Of a stretch of DNA of 64,000 nt, positions 41,533-52,826 are shown piece after piece. The stretch comes from Deinococcus sonorensis KR-87. GTDB taxonomy: Bacteria > Deinococcota > Deinococci > Deinococcales > Deinococcaceae. A program made the position numbers and the translations under genes. Location of the stretch: contig NZ_CP158299.1 in NCBI RefSeq assembly GCF_040256395.1, positions 124,001 to 188,000 of the forward strand, given 5' to 3'. Below the pieces are notes generated by a model. It was given only the letters and a program-made list of their open reading frames with translations, was not told the origin of the DNA and searched no databases. The first letter of the stretch is position 1, and each line of letters starts with the position of its first letter.

Positions 41533-42411
41533 TCACGACACGTCCGGCGACCCGGGCGACCAGCGCCCGGGCACCAGCGGCGTTTCTGCCGCCACCCGGA
41601 CCAGCGAGGGCTCACTGTGGCGGTTCTGCTCCAGCCGCAGCAGGGTATGGCGGGCAAACGCGCTGGGGGTGACCTGGGCCAGCGCCTGAAACTCGCGTGT
41701 CAGGTGCGCCTGATCCGAGAAGCCCACCTCGTAGGCGAGGGCGGCCAGCGACCGGTGCGGGTCCAGCCACAGCCGGTTCTGGGCCTCCTCGAAGCGGATC
41801 AGGCGCGCCAGCGTCTTGGCGTTGAGGCCCACCTCCTGCAGAAACTGCCGTTCCAGCTGGCGCTGGCTGAGCCCGAGCTCCTCCGACAGCGTGCCGATGC
41901 GCGCCTGTCCCAGCGAGGTGTACAGCGTGGTGGCGGCCTGCACGCCCACCCCGGGTTCGCGCCCGAGTTCGGCCTGCAGCGACAGCAGCCAGTCCTCCAC
42001 CATCTGCCGCGCCTCCTCCCAGGCGTTCATGGCCAGCAGGGCGCACACCGCCCGGCACAGCCACGGGTGCGTGAGCTTCAGGTCCACCAGATCCTGCCCG
42101 AGCCGCCAGCCGAACAGCTGGCGGGCCCCCCACGGATACACTTCCACGCTCAGCACCCGCATCAGGCCCACCGACACCACCCGCTGCGGCCCCAGGGTCA
42201 TGCCGAAGATGGCCGCCGTGGGGAGCGGCTCCAGGCTGGGATGCTGCACCGACCCGTACCAGGAGTCGCCGGCGTAGAAGTTCAGGCGGACCGCGCGTTC
42301 TGGCAGAAAGCGGTGCTCCTGCTCATGCACCTCGTGGTATTCGGTGACCTGCCAGTACATGTGAACCAGGTTCCGCAGACGGGCATCCGGCAGAAATTCC
42401 TGGTACGGCAT
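41533..42411 (-). CDS. AraC-family transcriptional regulator
   Basis: This 292-residue protein has an N-terminal effector-like domain (about 1-150; [22 protein letters not shown] and [19 protein letters not shown] resemble DUF6597) and a C-terminal double HTH (about 185-280; [59 protein letters not shown]). It lies just upstream of the MFS exporter on the same strand (42 bases), so it may control it. The N-terminal ligand is unknown. Confidence 0.88.
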   Translation of the reverse strand: MPYQEFLPDARLRNLVHMYWQVTEYHEVHEQEHRFLPERAVRLNFYAGDSWYGSVQHPSLEPLPTAAIFGMTLGPQRVVSVGLMRVLSVEVYPWGARQLFGWRLGQDLVDLKLTHPWLCRAVCALLAMNAWEEARQMVEDWLLSLQAELGREPGVGVQAATTLYTSLGQARIGTLSEELGLSQRQLERQFLQEVGLNAKTLARLIRFEEAQNRLWLDPHRSLAALAYEVGFSDQAHLTREFQALAQVTPSAFARHTLLRLEQNRHSEPSLVRVAAETPLVPGRWSPGSPDVS

Positions 42412-42541
42412 GCCCCCACTCTGCCAGATGGCCCCGCCCGGCGCATCGGCAAAACGAACAGGGCCGCATGTCGCAAAAGTTCAAGACAGCCGGGGCGCTG
42501 CCACCCGGGCCGTAACACCCGGGCCGGTCTACACTTGGGCC

Positions 42542-43936
42542 ATGACCAACACCCGCGTCGAATCCGACACCATGGGCCAGCTGGACGTGGACCAGACCCG
42601 CTACTGGGGTGCCCAGACCCAGCGCAGCATCCAGAACTTCCCCATTGGCCGCGACACCTTCGTGTGGGGCCGCCCGGTCATCCGGGCGCTGGGCATCCTG
42701 AAGAAGGGGGCCGCCCAGGCGAACGCCGAGCTGGGCGAGCTGCCACAGGACATCGCCGACCTGATCGTGCGGGCGGCCGACGAGGTGATCGCCGGGCAGC
42801 TCGACGACCACTTCCCGCTGGTGGTGTTCCAGACCGGCAGCGGCACCCAGAGCAACATGAACGCCAACGAGGTGATCAGCAACCGGGCCATCGAGATGGC
42901 CGGCGGCACCCTGGGCAGCAAGGCCCCGGTGCACCCGAACGACCACGTGAATCGCGGCCAGAGCAGCAACGACACCTTCCCCACTGCCATGCACATCGCC
43001 GTGGTGCTGGAGCTGAGAGAGCGGCTGTACGGCAGCGTGGGCACCCTGCGCGACACGCTGCAGGCCAAGAGCGAGCAGTACCAGGACCTGGTGAAGGTGG
43101 GCCGCACCCACCTGCAGGACGCCACCCCCATCACGCTGGGGCAGGAGATCGGCGGCTGGGTGGCGCAGCTGGACTACGCGCTCGCGGAGGTGCGGCACAG
43201 CGAGGCGGGCCTCTACGACCTCGCCATCGGCGGCACGGCCGTGGGCACCGGCCTGAACGCGCACCCGGAGTTCGGTGACCTGGCCGCGAAGAAGTTCGAG
43301 CAGGAGACCGGCGTGCCGTTCCGCAGCGCCGCCAACAAGTTCGCGGCCCTCAGCGCCCACGACGCCCTGGTGCAGACCAGCGCCGCCCTGCGGACCCTCT
43401 CGGGCGCGCTGATGAAGATGGCCAACGACGTGCGCTGGCTGGCCTCTGGCCCGCGCAACGGCATCGGGGAGATCACCATTCCCGAGAACGAGCCGGGCAG
43501 CAGCATCATGCCCGGCAAGGTGAACCCCACCCAGAGCGAGGCGCTGACGATGGTGGCCACCCGCGTCTTCGGCAACGACGCCACCGTGGCGTTCGCCGGG
43601 TCGCAGGGCAACTTCCAGCTGAACGTGTTCAAGCCGGTGATGGTCCATGCGGTGCTGGAGAGCATCCGGCTGATCTCGGACGCCTGCCTCGCCTTCAACG
43701 ACAACTGCGCGGTGGGCATCGAGCCGAACCTGGAGCGCATTGAGCACAACCTCAGCATCAACCTGATGCAGGTGACGGCGCTCAACAAGCACATCGGCTA
43801 CGACAAGGCCGCCGCCATCGCCAAGAAGGCCCACAAGGAGGGCAGCAGCCTGAAGGAGGCGGCGCTCGGCCTGGGCTACGTGACCGAAGCAGAGTTCGCC
43901 GAGTGGGTCAAACCGCTCGACATGACGCACAGCTGA
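42542..43936 (+). CDS. fumC: Fumarate hydratase class II
   Basis: This 464-residue enzyme interconverts fumarate and malate in the TCA cycle. [14 protein letters not shown] opens the fold, [15 protein letters not shown] and [10 protein letters not shown] hold catalytic residues, and the signature [15 protein letters not shown] is the SS-loop. No iron-sulfur cysteines are needed in this class. TACACT (42530-42535) is 6 bases before ATG 42542; the upstream in-frame ATG at 42410 is inside the AraC gene region and unlikely. Confidence 0.97.
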   Translation: MTNTRVESDTMGQLDVDQTRYWGAQTQRSIQNFPIGRDTFVWGRPVIRALGILKKGAAQANAELGELPQDIADLIVRAADEVIAGQLDDHFPLVVFQTGSGTQSNMNANEVISNRAIEMAGGTLGSKAPVHPNDHVNRGQSSNDTFPTAMHIAVVLELRERLYGSVGTLRDTLQAKSEQYQDLVKVGRTHLQDATPITLGQEIGGWVAQLDYALAEVRHSEAGLYDLAIGGTAVGTGLNAHPEFGDLAAKKFEQETGVPFRSAANKFAALSAHDALVQTSAALRTLSGALMKMANDVRWLASGPRNGIGEITIPENEPGSSIMPGKVNPTQSEALTMVATRVFGNDATVAFAGSQGNFQLNVFKPVMVHAVLESIRLISDACLAFNDNCAVGIEPNLERIEHNLSINLMQVTALNKHIGYDKAAAIAKKAHKEGSSLKEAALGLGYVTEAEFAEWVKPLDMTHS

Positions 43937-44019
43937 GCGGCCGGGTCTCAACAGTCGGTGAACCCCGACTGCAGGAAGACCCACCGAATGCCCCGGGCCG
44001 CGCGGTGTACCTCTGAGGC

Positions 44020-44355
44020 ATGAGCCACCACATTGATCTGAGCATTCCCAAGCAGGTCCAGGCCAACGCGAAGAAGGGTCTGGACCTGCACCAGCAGCAT
44101 GGGTTCGGCGGCACCGAGGTGGGCGAGCACATGGCCGAGCAGCTGGCGGCCGGCGGCTCGCTGAGCGCCGAGGAGGTGCGGCACGTGGCCCGCTACTTTC
44201 CGCGCCACGCCCACGACAACCTGAAGCAGACCGGAGAGGACGGCGGCAAACCGTCGGCCGGCTACGTGGCCTGGCTGCTGTGGGGCGGCGATGAAGGCCG
44301 GAAGTGGAGCGAGAACCTGGTGGAACGGCTGGACAAACAGGAGGCGGATGCATAG
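44020..44355 (+). CDS. Small conserved-looking protein of unknown function
   Basis: This 111-residue soluble protein has a helical N-terminus ([23 protein letters not shown]) and a C-terminal [21 protein letters not shown] segment that looks strongly conserved in type. TACCTC lies 6 bases before ATG 44020. A similar GYxAWLLWGG ending occurs in small phage and plasmid proteins to my memory, but I cannot verify this here. It is followed directly by the first promoter-hairpin unit. Confidence 0.65.
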   Translation: MSHHIDLSIPKQVQANAKKGLDLHQQHGFGGTEVGEHMAEQLAAGGSLSAEEVRHVARYFPRHAHDNLKQTGEDGGKPSAGYVAWLLWGGDEGRKWSENLVERLDKQEADA

Positions 44356-44356
44356 C

Positions 44357-44385
44357 TTGACGCCGCCTGCATAAGACGCTAGAGT
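44357..44385 (+). promoter_or_regulatory. Mini-unit 1 promoter
   Basis: TTGACG (44357-44362), a 17-base spacer CCGCCTGCATAAGACGC and TAGAGT (44380-44385) form a canonical sigma-70-type promoter. The spacer shares 14 of 17 bases with the second copy at 47735-47751. Nothing codable follows before the hairpin at 44395. Confidence 0.6.
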
Positions 44386-44394
44386 GTTTTCATC

Positions 44395-44418
44395 ACCGCC
44401 CCAAGAGGGCGGTTTTTT
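44395..44418 (+). terminator. Mini-unit 1 hairpin with T-run
   Basis: ACCGCCC (44395-44401), loop CAAGA and GGGCGGT (44407-44413) give a 7-bp stem, followed by six T. It begins 9 bases after the -10, i.e. about 3 bases after the expected transcription start. Confidence 0.75.
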
Positions 44419-44545
44419 CATCCCCGGAGCAATTCGGGCGCCGCGGCCTGAAGGGGAAGGCCCTGTACTCCACAGCGCCGGCCTGACCCTGAGGCCCGCC
44501 TGCCGCTGACCCCTGCCCCGCCCGGCTGCGCTACCCTGGTCTGTC

Positions 44546-45223
44546 ATGACGCCGGAACGTTACGCAAAGATTCTGAAGGTGCTGTCCAGGCGCCAGCCCA
44601 CCCTCACCGTCCTGATGGACGAGGTCAACAAGCCGCACAACTTCAGCGCCATCCTGCGCACCTGCGACGCGGTGGGCGTGCTGACCGCGCACGCCGTGCC
44701 GCCGAAGCTGGGCCAGGGCCGCGGTCAGCTGCCCACCTTCGGCGCCACCAGCGCCAGCGCCGACAAGTGGGTGTCGGTGCAGACGCACGACGACGCCGTG
44801 TCGGCGGTGCGGGCCCTTCAGGCCCAGGGAGTGCAGGTGCTGGCCACCCACCTGTCGCAGCGCAGCGTGGACTACCGCGAGCCGGACTACACCCGCCCCA
44901 CCTGCGTGCTGCTGGGCGCCGAGAAGTTCGGGGTGTCGGACGAGGCGGCCGACGCGGCCGACCAGAACATCATCATTCCGATGTACGGCATGGTGCAGAG
45001 CCTGAACGTCTCGGTGGCCGCCGCGACCATCCTGTTTGAGGCGCAGCGGCAGCGGCTGGCCGCCGGCCTGTACGACCAGCCGCAGCTGGACCCGGAGCGG
45101 CTGCGGCAGCTGGCCTTCGAGTGGGCATACCCGGAGCTCGCCCCGCTGTACCGGGAGCGGGGCGAGCCGTACCCGGAACTCGACGCCGAGGGTCAGGTCA
45201 TCGGCTCAGCCGCCGGGCGATAA
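44546..45223 (+). CDS. trmH: tRNA (guanosine(18)-2'-O)-methyltransferase TrmH
   Basis: This 225-residue SPOUT methyltransferase methylates the 2'-O of G18 in tRNA. Motif 1 [18 protein letters not shown] holds the catalytic Arg, motif 2 is [15 protein letters not shown], and motif 3 [19 protein letters not shown] builds the trefoil-knot SAM site. A C-terminal extension (about 180-225) is typical of Thermus-type TrmH. TACCCT (44532-44537) lies 8 bases before ATG 44546. Its end overlaps the convergent methyltransferase gene by 26 bases. Confidence 0.93.
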   Translation: MTPERYAKILKVLSRRQPTLTVLMDEVNKPHNFSAILRTCDAVGVLTAHAVPPKLGQGRGQLPTFGATSASADKWVSVQTHDDAVSAVRALQAQGVQVLATHLSQRSVDYREPDYTRPTCVLLGAEKFGVSDEAADAADQNIIIPMYGMVQSLNVSVAAATILFEAQRQRLAAGLYDQPQLDPERLRQLAFEWAYPELAPLYRERGEPYPELDAEGQVIGSAAGR

Positions 45224-45794
45224 CCGTCAGGGTGTGGGAGGGGTGGAGGCCGCCCGCCGCCAGCCTGATCTCCCCCTCCCACTCGCGCAGCACCACCGGC
45301 TCGAAACCGTCCAAGCGTTCTCTCAGCGCCTGGGCCGTGATGAAGCTCATGTCCGGCTCGCCGGCCCAGCCGTCGCGCGGGCCAAAGAGGGTGGCGGCAA
45401 ACCAGCCGCGGACCCCCACCGCGCGCCGCACGGCCCGCCAGGTGCGGTCCCAGCGGGCCGGCGGCGTGAAGGGCAGGCTCAGGCTGGCGTACACCAGCGT
45501 GTAGCGGCGACGCGGCACCTGATGGAAGCCGGCCTCCAGCGGGGTCAGCCGGGTCCGGTGTACGCCGGCCCGCTCCTGAACCAGCGCCAGGGCCCCGGCG
45601 CTGCCGTCCAGCGCCGTCACAGTCCAGCCGCGTTCCAGCAGGGCCAGCGTGTCGTTGCCGGCGCCGCAGCCCAGGTCCAGGGCCACCCGCCGCCGGGGCC
45701 GGCCGAGCAGCTCCAGCGCCTCGGTCAGCAGCGGACGCGGACCGCCCACGGTGCGGCGGGCATGGGCGGCCCAGGGGTCTGATTCGGCGGTCAT
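45198..45794 (-). CDS. Class I SAM-dependent methyltransferase
   Basis: This 198-residue protein has [20 protein letters not shown] (motif I, SAM binding), [11 protein letters not shown] (motif II acidic residue) and [10 protein letters not shown] (motif IV region), the fold of small Rossmann methyltransferases such as TehB. The substrate is unknown. TAAGGT lies 5 bases before ATG 45794, and an in-frame start at 45896 would overlap the divergent apgM promoter. Confidence 0.85.
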   Translation of the reverse strand: MTAESDPWAAHARRTVGGPRPLLTEALELLGRPRRRVALDLGCGAGNDTLALLERGWTVTALDGSAGALALVQERAGVHRTRLTPLEAGFHQVPRRRYTLVYASLSLPFTPPARWDRTWRAVRRAVGVRGWFAATLFGPRDGWAGEPDMSFITAQALRERLDGFEPVVLREWEGEIRLAAGGLHPSHTLTVIARRLSR

Positions 45795-45868
45795 GGCCCA
45801 CCTTACTCCCGTCCACCGCCTTAGACCGGCCCGGCGGCCAGCCGGCAGGAAGCCGGTAGAGTACCGGT

Positions 45869-47089
<1,221 letters not shown>

Positions 47090-47195
47090 CCCGGCGGGGC
47101 AGAGGGAAGGCCGCTCTGCCCAGCCACCCACCACCGGCCTGAGTGACTCCAGACGCCGCTGCACTCCATTTCGCCTGCCCTCAGGAGGTCCCGTC

Positions 47196-47711
47196 ATGCC
47201 CAGACCCCAGGTGTCCGACTACTCCACCTTCGCCGCGACCTACATCGACCTGGTTCCGGAACCCGATGTGCTGGCCGCCTTGCAGGAACAGGCCGCACAC
47301 ACGGAGGCGCTGCTGCGGGCGGTGCAGAACCCGGACTACCGCCCGGCGCCCGACAAGTGGAGTGTGCGACAGGTGGTGGGTCACATGGCCGACACCGAAC
47401 GGGTCTTCGGGTTCCGGGCGCTGTGGTTCGCCCGCCAGGACCCAGCCCCGCTGCCCGGCTTCGATCAGGACCAGTGGATGGCCAGCTCCGACTTCGACCT
47501 TCCGGCGTATCCGGCGCTGGTGGAGGGCTTCCGGGCAGCCAGAGCGGCCCACCTCAGCATGCTGGGCCAGCTTGCCCCGGATGCCTGGGAGCGGCGCGGC
47601 ATGGCCAGCGGAGCGGCCTTCACGGTGCGCGCCCTGGCCTACGCCATGCTGGGCCACGAGCGCCACCATCTGCGGGGGCTGCAGGAGCGCTACGGCCCGG
47701 CGTTCGGCTAG
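47196..47711 (+). CDS. DinB-family protein
   Basis: This 171-residue four-helix-bundle protein of the DinB_2 family has the His triad in VGHMADTERV and LGHERHHLRGL and the typical KWSVRQV and WERRG segments. The family includes thiol-dependent enzymes such as bacillithiol transferases, and is strongly expanded in Deinococcus and Bacillus. ATG 47196 is preceded by CAGGAGG. The second promoter-hairpin unit starts 18 bases after its stop. Confidence 0.88.
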   Translation: MPRPQVSDYSTFAATYIDLVPEPDVLAALQEQAAHTEALLRAVQNPDYRPAPDKWSVRQVVGHMADTERVFGFRALWFARQDPAPLPGFDQDQWMASSDFDLPAYPALVEGFRAARAAHLSMLGQLAPDAWERRGMASGAAFTVRALAYAMLGHERHHLRGLQERYGPAFG

Positions 47712-47728
47712 GCCACGGCTGCATGCCG

Positions 47729-47757
47729 TTGACACCGGCTGCATATCACGCTATCTT
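47729..47757 (+). promoter_or_regulatory. Mini-unit 2 promoter
   Basis: TTGACA (47729-47734), spacer CCGGCTGCATATCACGC (17 bases) and TATCTT (47752-47757). Hexamers are at consensus quality and the spacer nearly repeats that of mini-unit 1. The ruvA gene 95 bases downstream has its own leaderless promoter, so this one is not needed for it. Confidence 0.6.
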
Positions 47758-47766
47758 GAATCTATC

Positions 47767-47788
47767 AGCGCCCCGAGTGGGCGCTTTT
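47767..47788 (+). terminator. Mini-unit 2 hairpin with T-run
   Basis: AGCGCCC (47767-47773), loop CGAGT and GGGCGCT (47779-47785) form a 7-bp stem with 5-nt loop followed by TTT, starting 9 bases after the -10: the same geometry as mini-unit 1. Confidence 0.75.
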
Positions 47789-47851
47789 CTGTTGCCGCAG
47801 AGCGCTGCCGATGCCACCTTCCGCTGGCCGCCGGTACTCTAGACTTCTTGC

Positions 47852-48448
47852 GTGATTGCCTATCTAACCGGCGCGGTGCGGGACGTGCAGAGCACCAGCG
47901 CCATCATTCTGGCCGGCGGGGTGGGCTACGAGGTGATGTGTCCGGCCAGCACCCTGGGCCGCCTGACCCCCGGCAGCGAGGCCGAGCTGCATATCCGTAT
48001 GGTGGTGCGCGAGGACGCCATGATGCTGTTCGGCTTCGTGGACCGCGACAGCCTGCGCCTGTTCGACCTGCTCACCGGGGTGAGCGGCGTGGGTCCCAAG
48101 CTGGCCCTGGCCCTCCTGTCCGCCATGCCGCCCTCGGCGCTGGCGGCGGGACTGGTGGGGGGCGACAGCAAGCTGCTCTCCAGCGTGAGCGGGGTCGGCA
48201 AGAAAACGGCCGAGCGGCTGGTGCTGGAACTGCAGGGCAAGGTGCCGGAGCATCTGGCGGTGCCGCAGGCCGGCGCCGGCACGGCGGCAGCGATGGTGTC
48301 CACGGCGGGCCGCGACGCCACTGAGGCGCTGATGGCGCTGGGCTTCCGTGAGGCGCAGGTGCGGGCCGTGGTGGCCGAACTGCTGGCCGCCGATGCAGGC
48401 CTCAGCGCCGACGCCCTGATCCGGCGTGGGCTGGGCAAACTGCGGTAG
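47852..48448 (+). CDS. ruvA: Holliday junction branch-migration protein RuvA
   Basis: This 198-residue protein binds Holliday junctions as a tetramer and loads the RuvB motor. Domain I is an OB fold (MIAYLTGAVRDVQSTSAIIL to VVREDAMMLFGF), domain II has two helix-hairpin-helix motifs (LTGVSGVGPKLALALL and LSSVSGVGKKTAERLVLEL), and domain III (about 150-198) is the RuvB-contacting helical part. GTG 47852 has TAGACT (47840-47845) 6 bases upstream. ruvB and ruvC are not adjacent. Confidence 0.96.
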   Translation: MIAYLTGAVRDVQSTSAIILAGGVGYEVMCPASTLGRLTPGSEAELHIRMVVREDAMMLFGFVDRDSLRLFDLLTGVSGVGPKLALALLSAMPPSALAAGLVGGDSKLLSSVSGVGKKTAERLVLELQGKVPEHLAVPQAGAGTAAAMVSTAGRDATEALMALGFREAQVRAVVAELLAADAGLSADALIRRGLGKLR

Positions 48449-48453
48449 AGCGC

Positions 48454-49683
48454 GTGACCTGGGGGCAGCAGGACGTCCGGCCGGGACAGCACAGGCCGGA
48501 GGCGGCCAGCCAGCGGGTCAGCTGGCTGGAACTGTTCTTCGACCTGCTGTTCGTGACGGCCTTCGATCAGCTGGCGCAGCGCTACGGCAAGCAGCTGTCA
48601 TTGCCGGGCTTCGGCATCTTTGCGCTGATGTTCGTGGCGGTGTGGTGGGCCTGGCTGGGCAACACCAGTTTCGCGGCCCGCTACGGCAACGTCGGCCGCC
48701 CGTACCGCTGGGGCACCCTGCTGCAGATTGTCGCCACCGCCATGCTGGCGCTGGCCATCCAGGGTGACCTGAAGGATGTGGGCTGGCTGTTCGCCGCCGC
48801 CTACGCGGCGGGACGGGTGGCCCTGATCCTGATCTACGCCTGGCACGGCCGGCAGAACGGCATGCCCGAAGGCGAACGCCGGCTGGTCGGTGGCTTTGTG
48901 GTCAGCACGCTGCTGTGGGTGCTCTCGGCACCGCTGCACGGGGCGGCCCAGTGGGGCCTGTGGATCGGGGCGCTGCTGCTGGACTTGGTGGTCAGCCTGT
49001 ACGTCGAGTCCAGGTATCAGCGCGAACAGCCGCATCAGGAGCACTATCCGGAGCGGGTAGGCACGCTGATCATCATCTCGCTCGGCTCGGCCATCACCAA
49101 CCTGGTGATCTCGGCCGGACACCAGCAGCTGCGCTTCAGCGACCAGCTGCCGATGCTGCTGGCTTTGGTATGCACCCTCGCCCTGTGGCGGATGTACTTC
49201 GACGAGGCCAACGGCCTGCCCGCCCGGCTGGCGGCGCAGCGCGGCCACCGCAGCACGCTGCTCAGCTGGACCTATGCCCACCTCCCACTGACCCTGGCCC
49301 TGACGGTGCTGGCGGTGGGCCTGGGCCTGGACATCCGCAGCGGGGACCGGTATTCGGCGCTGCAGGCCCAGGTGGTGATCAGCAGCTCGCTCGCCAGCGT
49401 GTTTCTGAGCCTGGTGCTGGTGCGGGTGCTGGCCGCGCAGCCATTGCGTCACGAGCCGGGGCTGGTCCGGACACCGCTGCACTTCAGCCTCAGCAGCGTG
49501 GCGCGGCTGGTCGGGGCCGGGCTGCTGCTGGGACTGCTGGCGCTGCATCTGCCCGCGCTGCCGTACATGCTGGGCGTCACGGGGCTCACGCTGGCGGTGG
49601 CGGTGGCCAGCTGGCGCGACCCGGTGCGCCAGAACCTGACCGAACTGGAAGAGCAGCTGGACCCCGGGCTGCCGCCCGGCTGA
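48454..49683 (+). CDS. LtrA-family membrane protein
   Basis: This 409-residue protein has about eleven hydrophobic helices. VSWLELFFDLLFVTAFDQLA at the N-terminus and HYPERVGTLIIISLGSAI in the middle are the two signatures of the low-temperature-requirement A family. Its biochemical role is not established. GTG 48454 begins 6 bases after the ruvA stop, so the two are probably co-transcribed. Confidence 0.88.
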   Translation: MTWGQQDVRPGQHRPEAASQRVSWLELFFDLLFVTAFDQLAQRYGKQLSLPGFGIFALMFVAVWWAWLGNTSFAARYGNVGRPYRWGTLLQIVATAMLALAIQGDLKDVGWLFAAAYAAGRVALILIYAWHGRQNGMPEGERRLVGGFVVSTLLWVLSAPLHGAAQWGLWIGALLLDLVVSLYVESRYQREQPHQEHYPERVGTLIIISLGSAITNLVISAGHQQLRFSDQLPMLLALVCTLALWRMYFDEANGLPARLAAQRGHRSTLLSWTYAHLPLTLALTVLAVGLGLDIRSGDRYSALQAQVVISSSLASVFLSLVLVRVLAAQPLRHEPGLVRTPLHFSLSSVARLVGAGLLLGLLALHLPALPYMLGVTGLTLAVAVASWRDPVRQNLTELEEQLDPGLPPG

Positions 49684-49700
49684 AACGCTAGGATGCCGGC

Positions 49701-49916
49701 ATGGGACGGCTGATTTCAGCGGTGGTGGGGGTGCTGTTGCTGGCCATCCTGGCGCTGGCAGGCGTGTGGTTGCTGGGTCAGCTGCTGACCGGGCTGGGGG
49801 CCTTCGTGGTGGCCACGGCCGGGGTGCTGGGCGGCCTGCTGAAGTTCATGCTGGTGGCCGGGGTGCTGGGCGGCCTGGTGTACTTCCTGGCCAGCACGTG
49901 GCGGCGCGGCGTCTGA
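49701..49916 (+). CDS. 71-residue two-helix membrane protein
   Basis: ATG 49701 with TAGGAT (49689-49694) 6 bases upstream opens a 71-residue protein made almost wholly of two hydrophobic helices (VVGVLLLAILALAGVWLLG and GLLKFMLVAGVLGGLVYFLA) ending in a basic tail (STWRRGV). It resembles small helical-hairpin membrane proteins; no family can be assigned. It follows the LtrA gene by 17 bases. Confidence 0.72.
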   Translation: MGRLISAVVGVLLLAILALAGVWLLGQLLTGLGAFVVATAGVLGGLLKFMLVAGVLGGLVYFLASTWRRGV

Positions 49917-49932
49917 AGGCAGGCGGCCCGGC

Positions 49933-50256
49933 TCAGCCGAGTTCGTAGCGGTCCGGCGGGCGCAGGTACTCGCGCTCCGGGTCGTCCAGGCTGCCCACCT
50001 GCGGCAGGTGACCGGCGTTCTGGCGATCGTTGAGGCTGCGCAGCGCCCGGCGCAGAAACCAGCTGCTGCCCTCGGCCTGCAGGTCCGCGCCGGACGCGAG
50101 GTATTCCAGGGCGCGCGGGCCGTCGGCGCTGCCCAGCAGGCCCAGCGCGGCGGGGTTGTCGTGCAGGCGGGCCGTCACGGTGAGGCCGGGGGCAAACTCG
50201 AAGTCCCGGATGGCCTGCTCAGCTTCCTTGAGGTAGGGCTCCAGTGCCTGGGTCAT
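49933..50256 (-). CDS. Soluble hypothetical protein
   Basis: This 107-residue frame from ATG 50256 encodes an acidic protein, MTQALEPYLKEAEQAIRDFEF followed by LHDNPAALGLLGSADGPRALEYLA and a Pro-rich end. AATGCT lies 6 bases upstream, close to the -10 pattern. Codon usage is that of the neighbours. An upstream in-frame start at 50388 would add residues of intergenic character. Function unknown. Confidence 0.6.
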   Translation of the reverse strand: MTQALEPYLKEAEQAIRDFEFAPGLTVTARLHDNPAALGLLGSADGPRALEYLASGADLQAEGSSWFLRRALRSLNDRQNAGHLPQVGSLDDPEREYLRPPDRYELG

Positions 50257-50411
50257 GCCGTCAGCATTCTCCCGGAGGCCCCGGACCCACCACCCCGAAC
50301 AATGTTCATGCTTGCCGGGGGTAACCGTTCCCCCAAAGTGACCGGGCAAACCCGGTAAGATAATGGACTGGAGCCCGTGACGCCACACGCTGGACGCACG
50401 GCGGAGGACCT

Positions 50412-51980
<1,569 letters not shown>

Positions 51981-51997
51981 ACCAGGAAGTACAGTCC

Positions 51998-52033
51998 GCA
52001 CGCCTGTCCGATATCACCGTCGGACAGGCGTGC
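51998..52033 (+). terminator. Hairpin after the radical SAM gene
   Basis: GCACGCCTGTCCGA and its complement form a perfect 14-bp stem around an 8-nt loop. The following T-run is poor (TGCTTTG), so termination strength is uncertain. Confidence 0.65.
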
Positions 52034-52063
52034 TGCTTTGAGGGCATGTCATGGTAAAGCTAT

Positions 52064-52666
52064 ATGGTGCAGTACGAGCCTATCCTTCAAACGTCCATGA
52101 CTGCAAAATTCGGTATTGACTTGAAGAAGGCTAGAGAGCATCCCAGTTCCAAGTTACTAGATTTTGAGTTCTGGAGTGATGAACGCTGTGTTTTTGTCGC
52201 CGAACTCAAAACCATAACGCGGTACCCTCCCTCTGAGGAAACAGGATGGGACATTACCCACCACAGCCATGTCGAACTGAGCGCCGTCCGCACCGAAAAC
52301 TCGCCAAACCGTGTCGCCAACCTCATTGGAAAAGCGTTCACTCAGCTTGAGTTGAGGCCAGAGCCCAAGTGGGTGATTCTGCTTAACGATGCCGACCTGA
52401 ATCTGCTCGATCTGAAAGAAGCTGTCCAAGGCTACCTTGACTATCAGAGCTTAGCAGGCACAGTAGTAACAAATACCAGCTCAGCGCATGTCGCACAGCG
52501 GCTCAAGAAGACGCTCGCCCATCTCGATGCACTTCTTTGGATCGAACGTTCCACCTCACAGTATTCGTATTTCTGTATTAGCGAAGAGGGATTAGGAATT
52601 TATCAGCGATATTTTGCAAAAAAATCCCCAGCTGAAGTCCACTTCAGCTGGGGTGTATCGCCCTGA
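52064..52666 (+). CDS. AT-rich accessory gene, possible PD-(D/E)XK-like protein
   Basis: This 200-residue protein is visibly less GC-rich than its neighbours, with many A/T third positions, which suggests recent acquisition. LLDFEFWSDERCVFVAELKTI has the Asp plus ELK spacing of a restriction-like nuclease core, but the rest (VNLIGKAF-like helices, WVILLNDADLNLLDL) gives no clear family. There is no signal peptide. Its last fifteen codons run through a perfect inverted repeat, so the 3' end may be altered. ATG 52097 is an alternative start. Confidence 0.6.
   Translation: MVQYEPILQTSMTAKFGIDLKKAREHPSSKLLDFEFWSDERCVFVAELKTITRYPPSEETGWDITHHSHVELSAVRTENSPNRVANLIGKAFTQLELRPEPKWVILLNDADLNLLDLKEAVQGYLDYQSLAGTVVTNTSSAHVAQRLKKTLAHLDALLWIERSTSQYSYFCISEEGLGIYQRYFAKKSPAEVHFSWGVSP
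52622..52654 (-). terminator. Intrinsic terminator reading on the minus strand
   Basis: On the minus strand CCCCAGCTGAAGT, a 2-nt loop and ACTTCAGCTGGGG are followed by ATTTTTTT, a textbook terminator. On the plus strand no T-run follows. No minus-strand gene is evident upstream of it, so it implies an unseen antisense or small RNA, or it is a leftover. Confidence 0.6.
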
Positions 52667-52826
52667 TCCATCCTTGTGCCCACCCGGCCCTGACACTGCG
52701 GTGGCCACAGTGCTGAATGCCCCCACAAGGCAGTCTCAGTTCTTCCAATAAGTGTGATCTGTACGCCCGAAATCACAAGACCGCCGGCCCTCCCACCCCC
52801 GACCAGCAAGGCATATGATCGGCACA

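Noticed and set aside
40873..43278. An 801-residue open frame on the plus strand
   Set aside because: It crosses the MFS, AraC and fumC genes in the wrong frame and has composition typical of a shadow.
47729..47851. Radiation/desiccation response motif upstream of ruvA
   Set aside because: I looked for the RDRM palindrome (TTATGTCATTGACATAA) and its half sites; nothing close to it is present.
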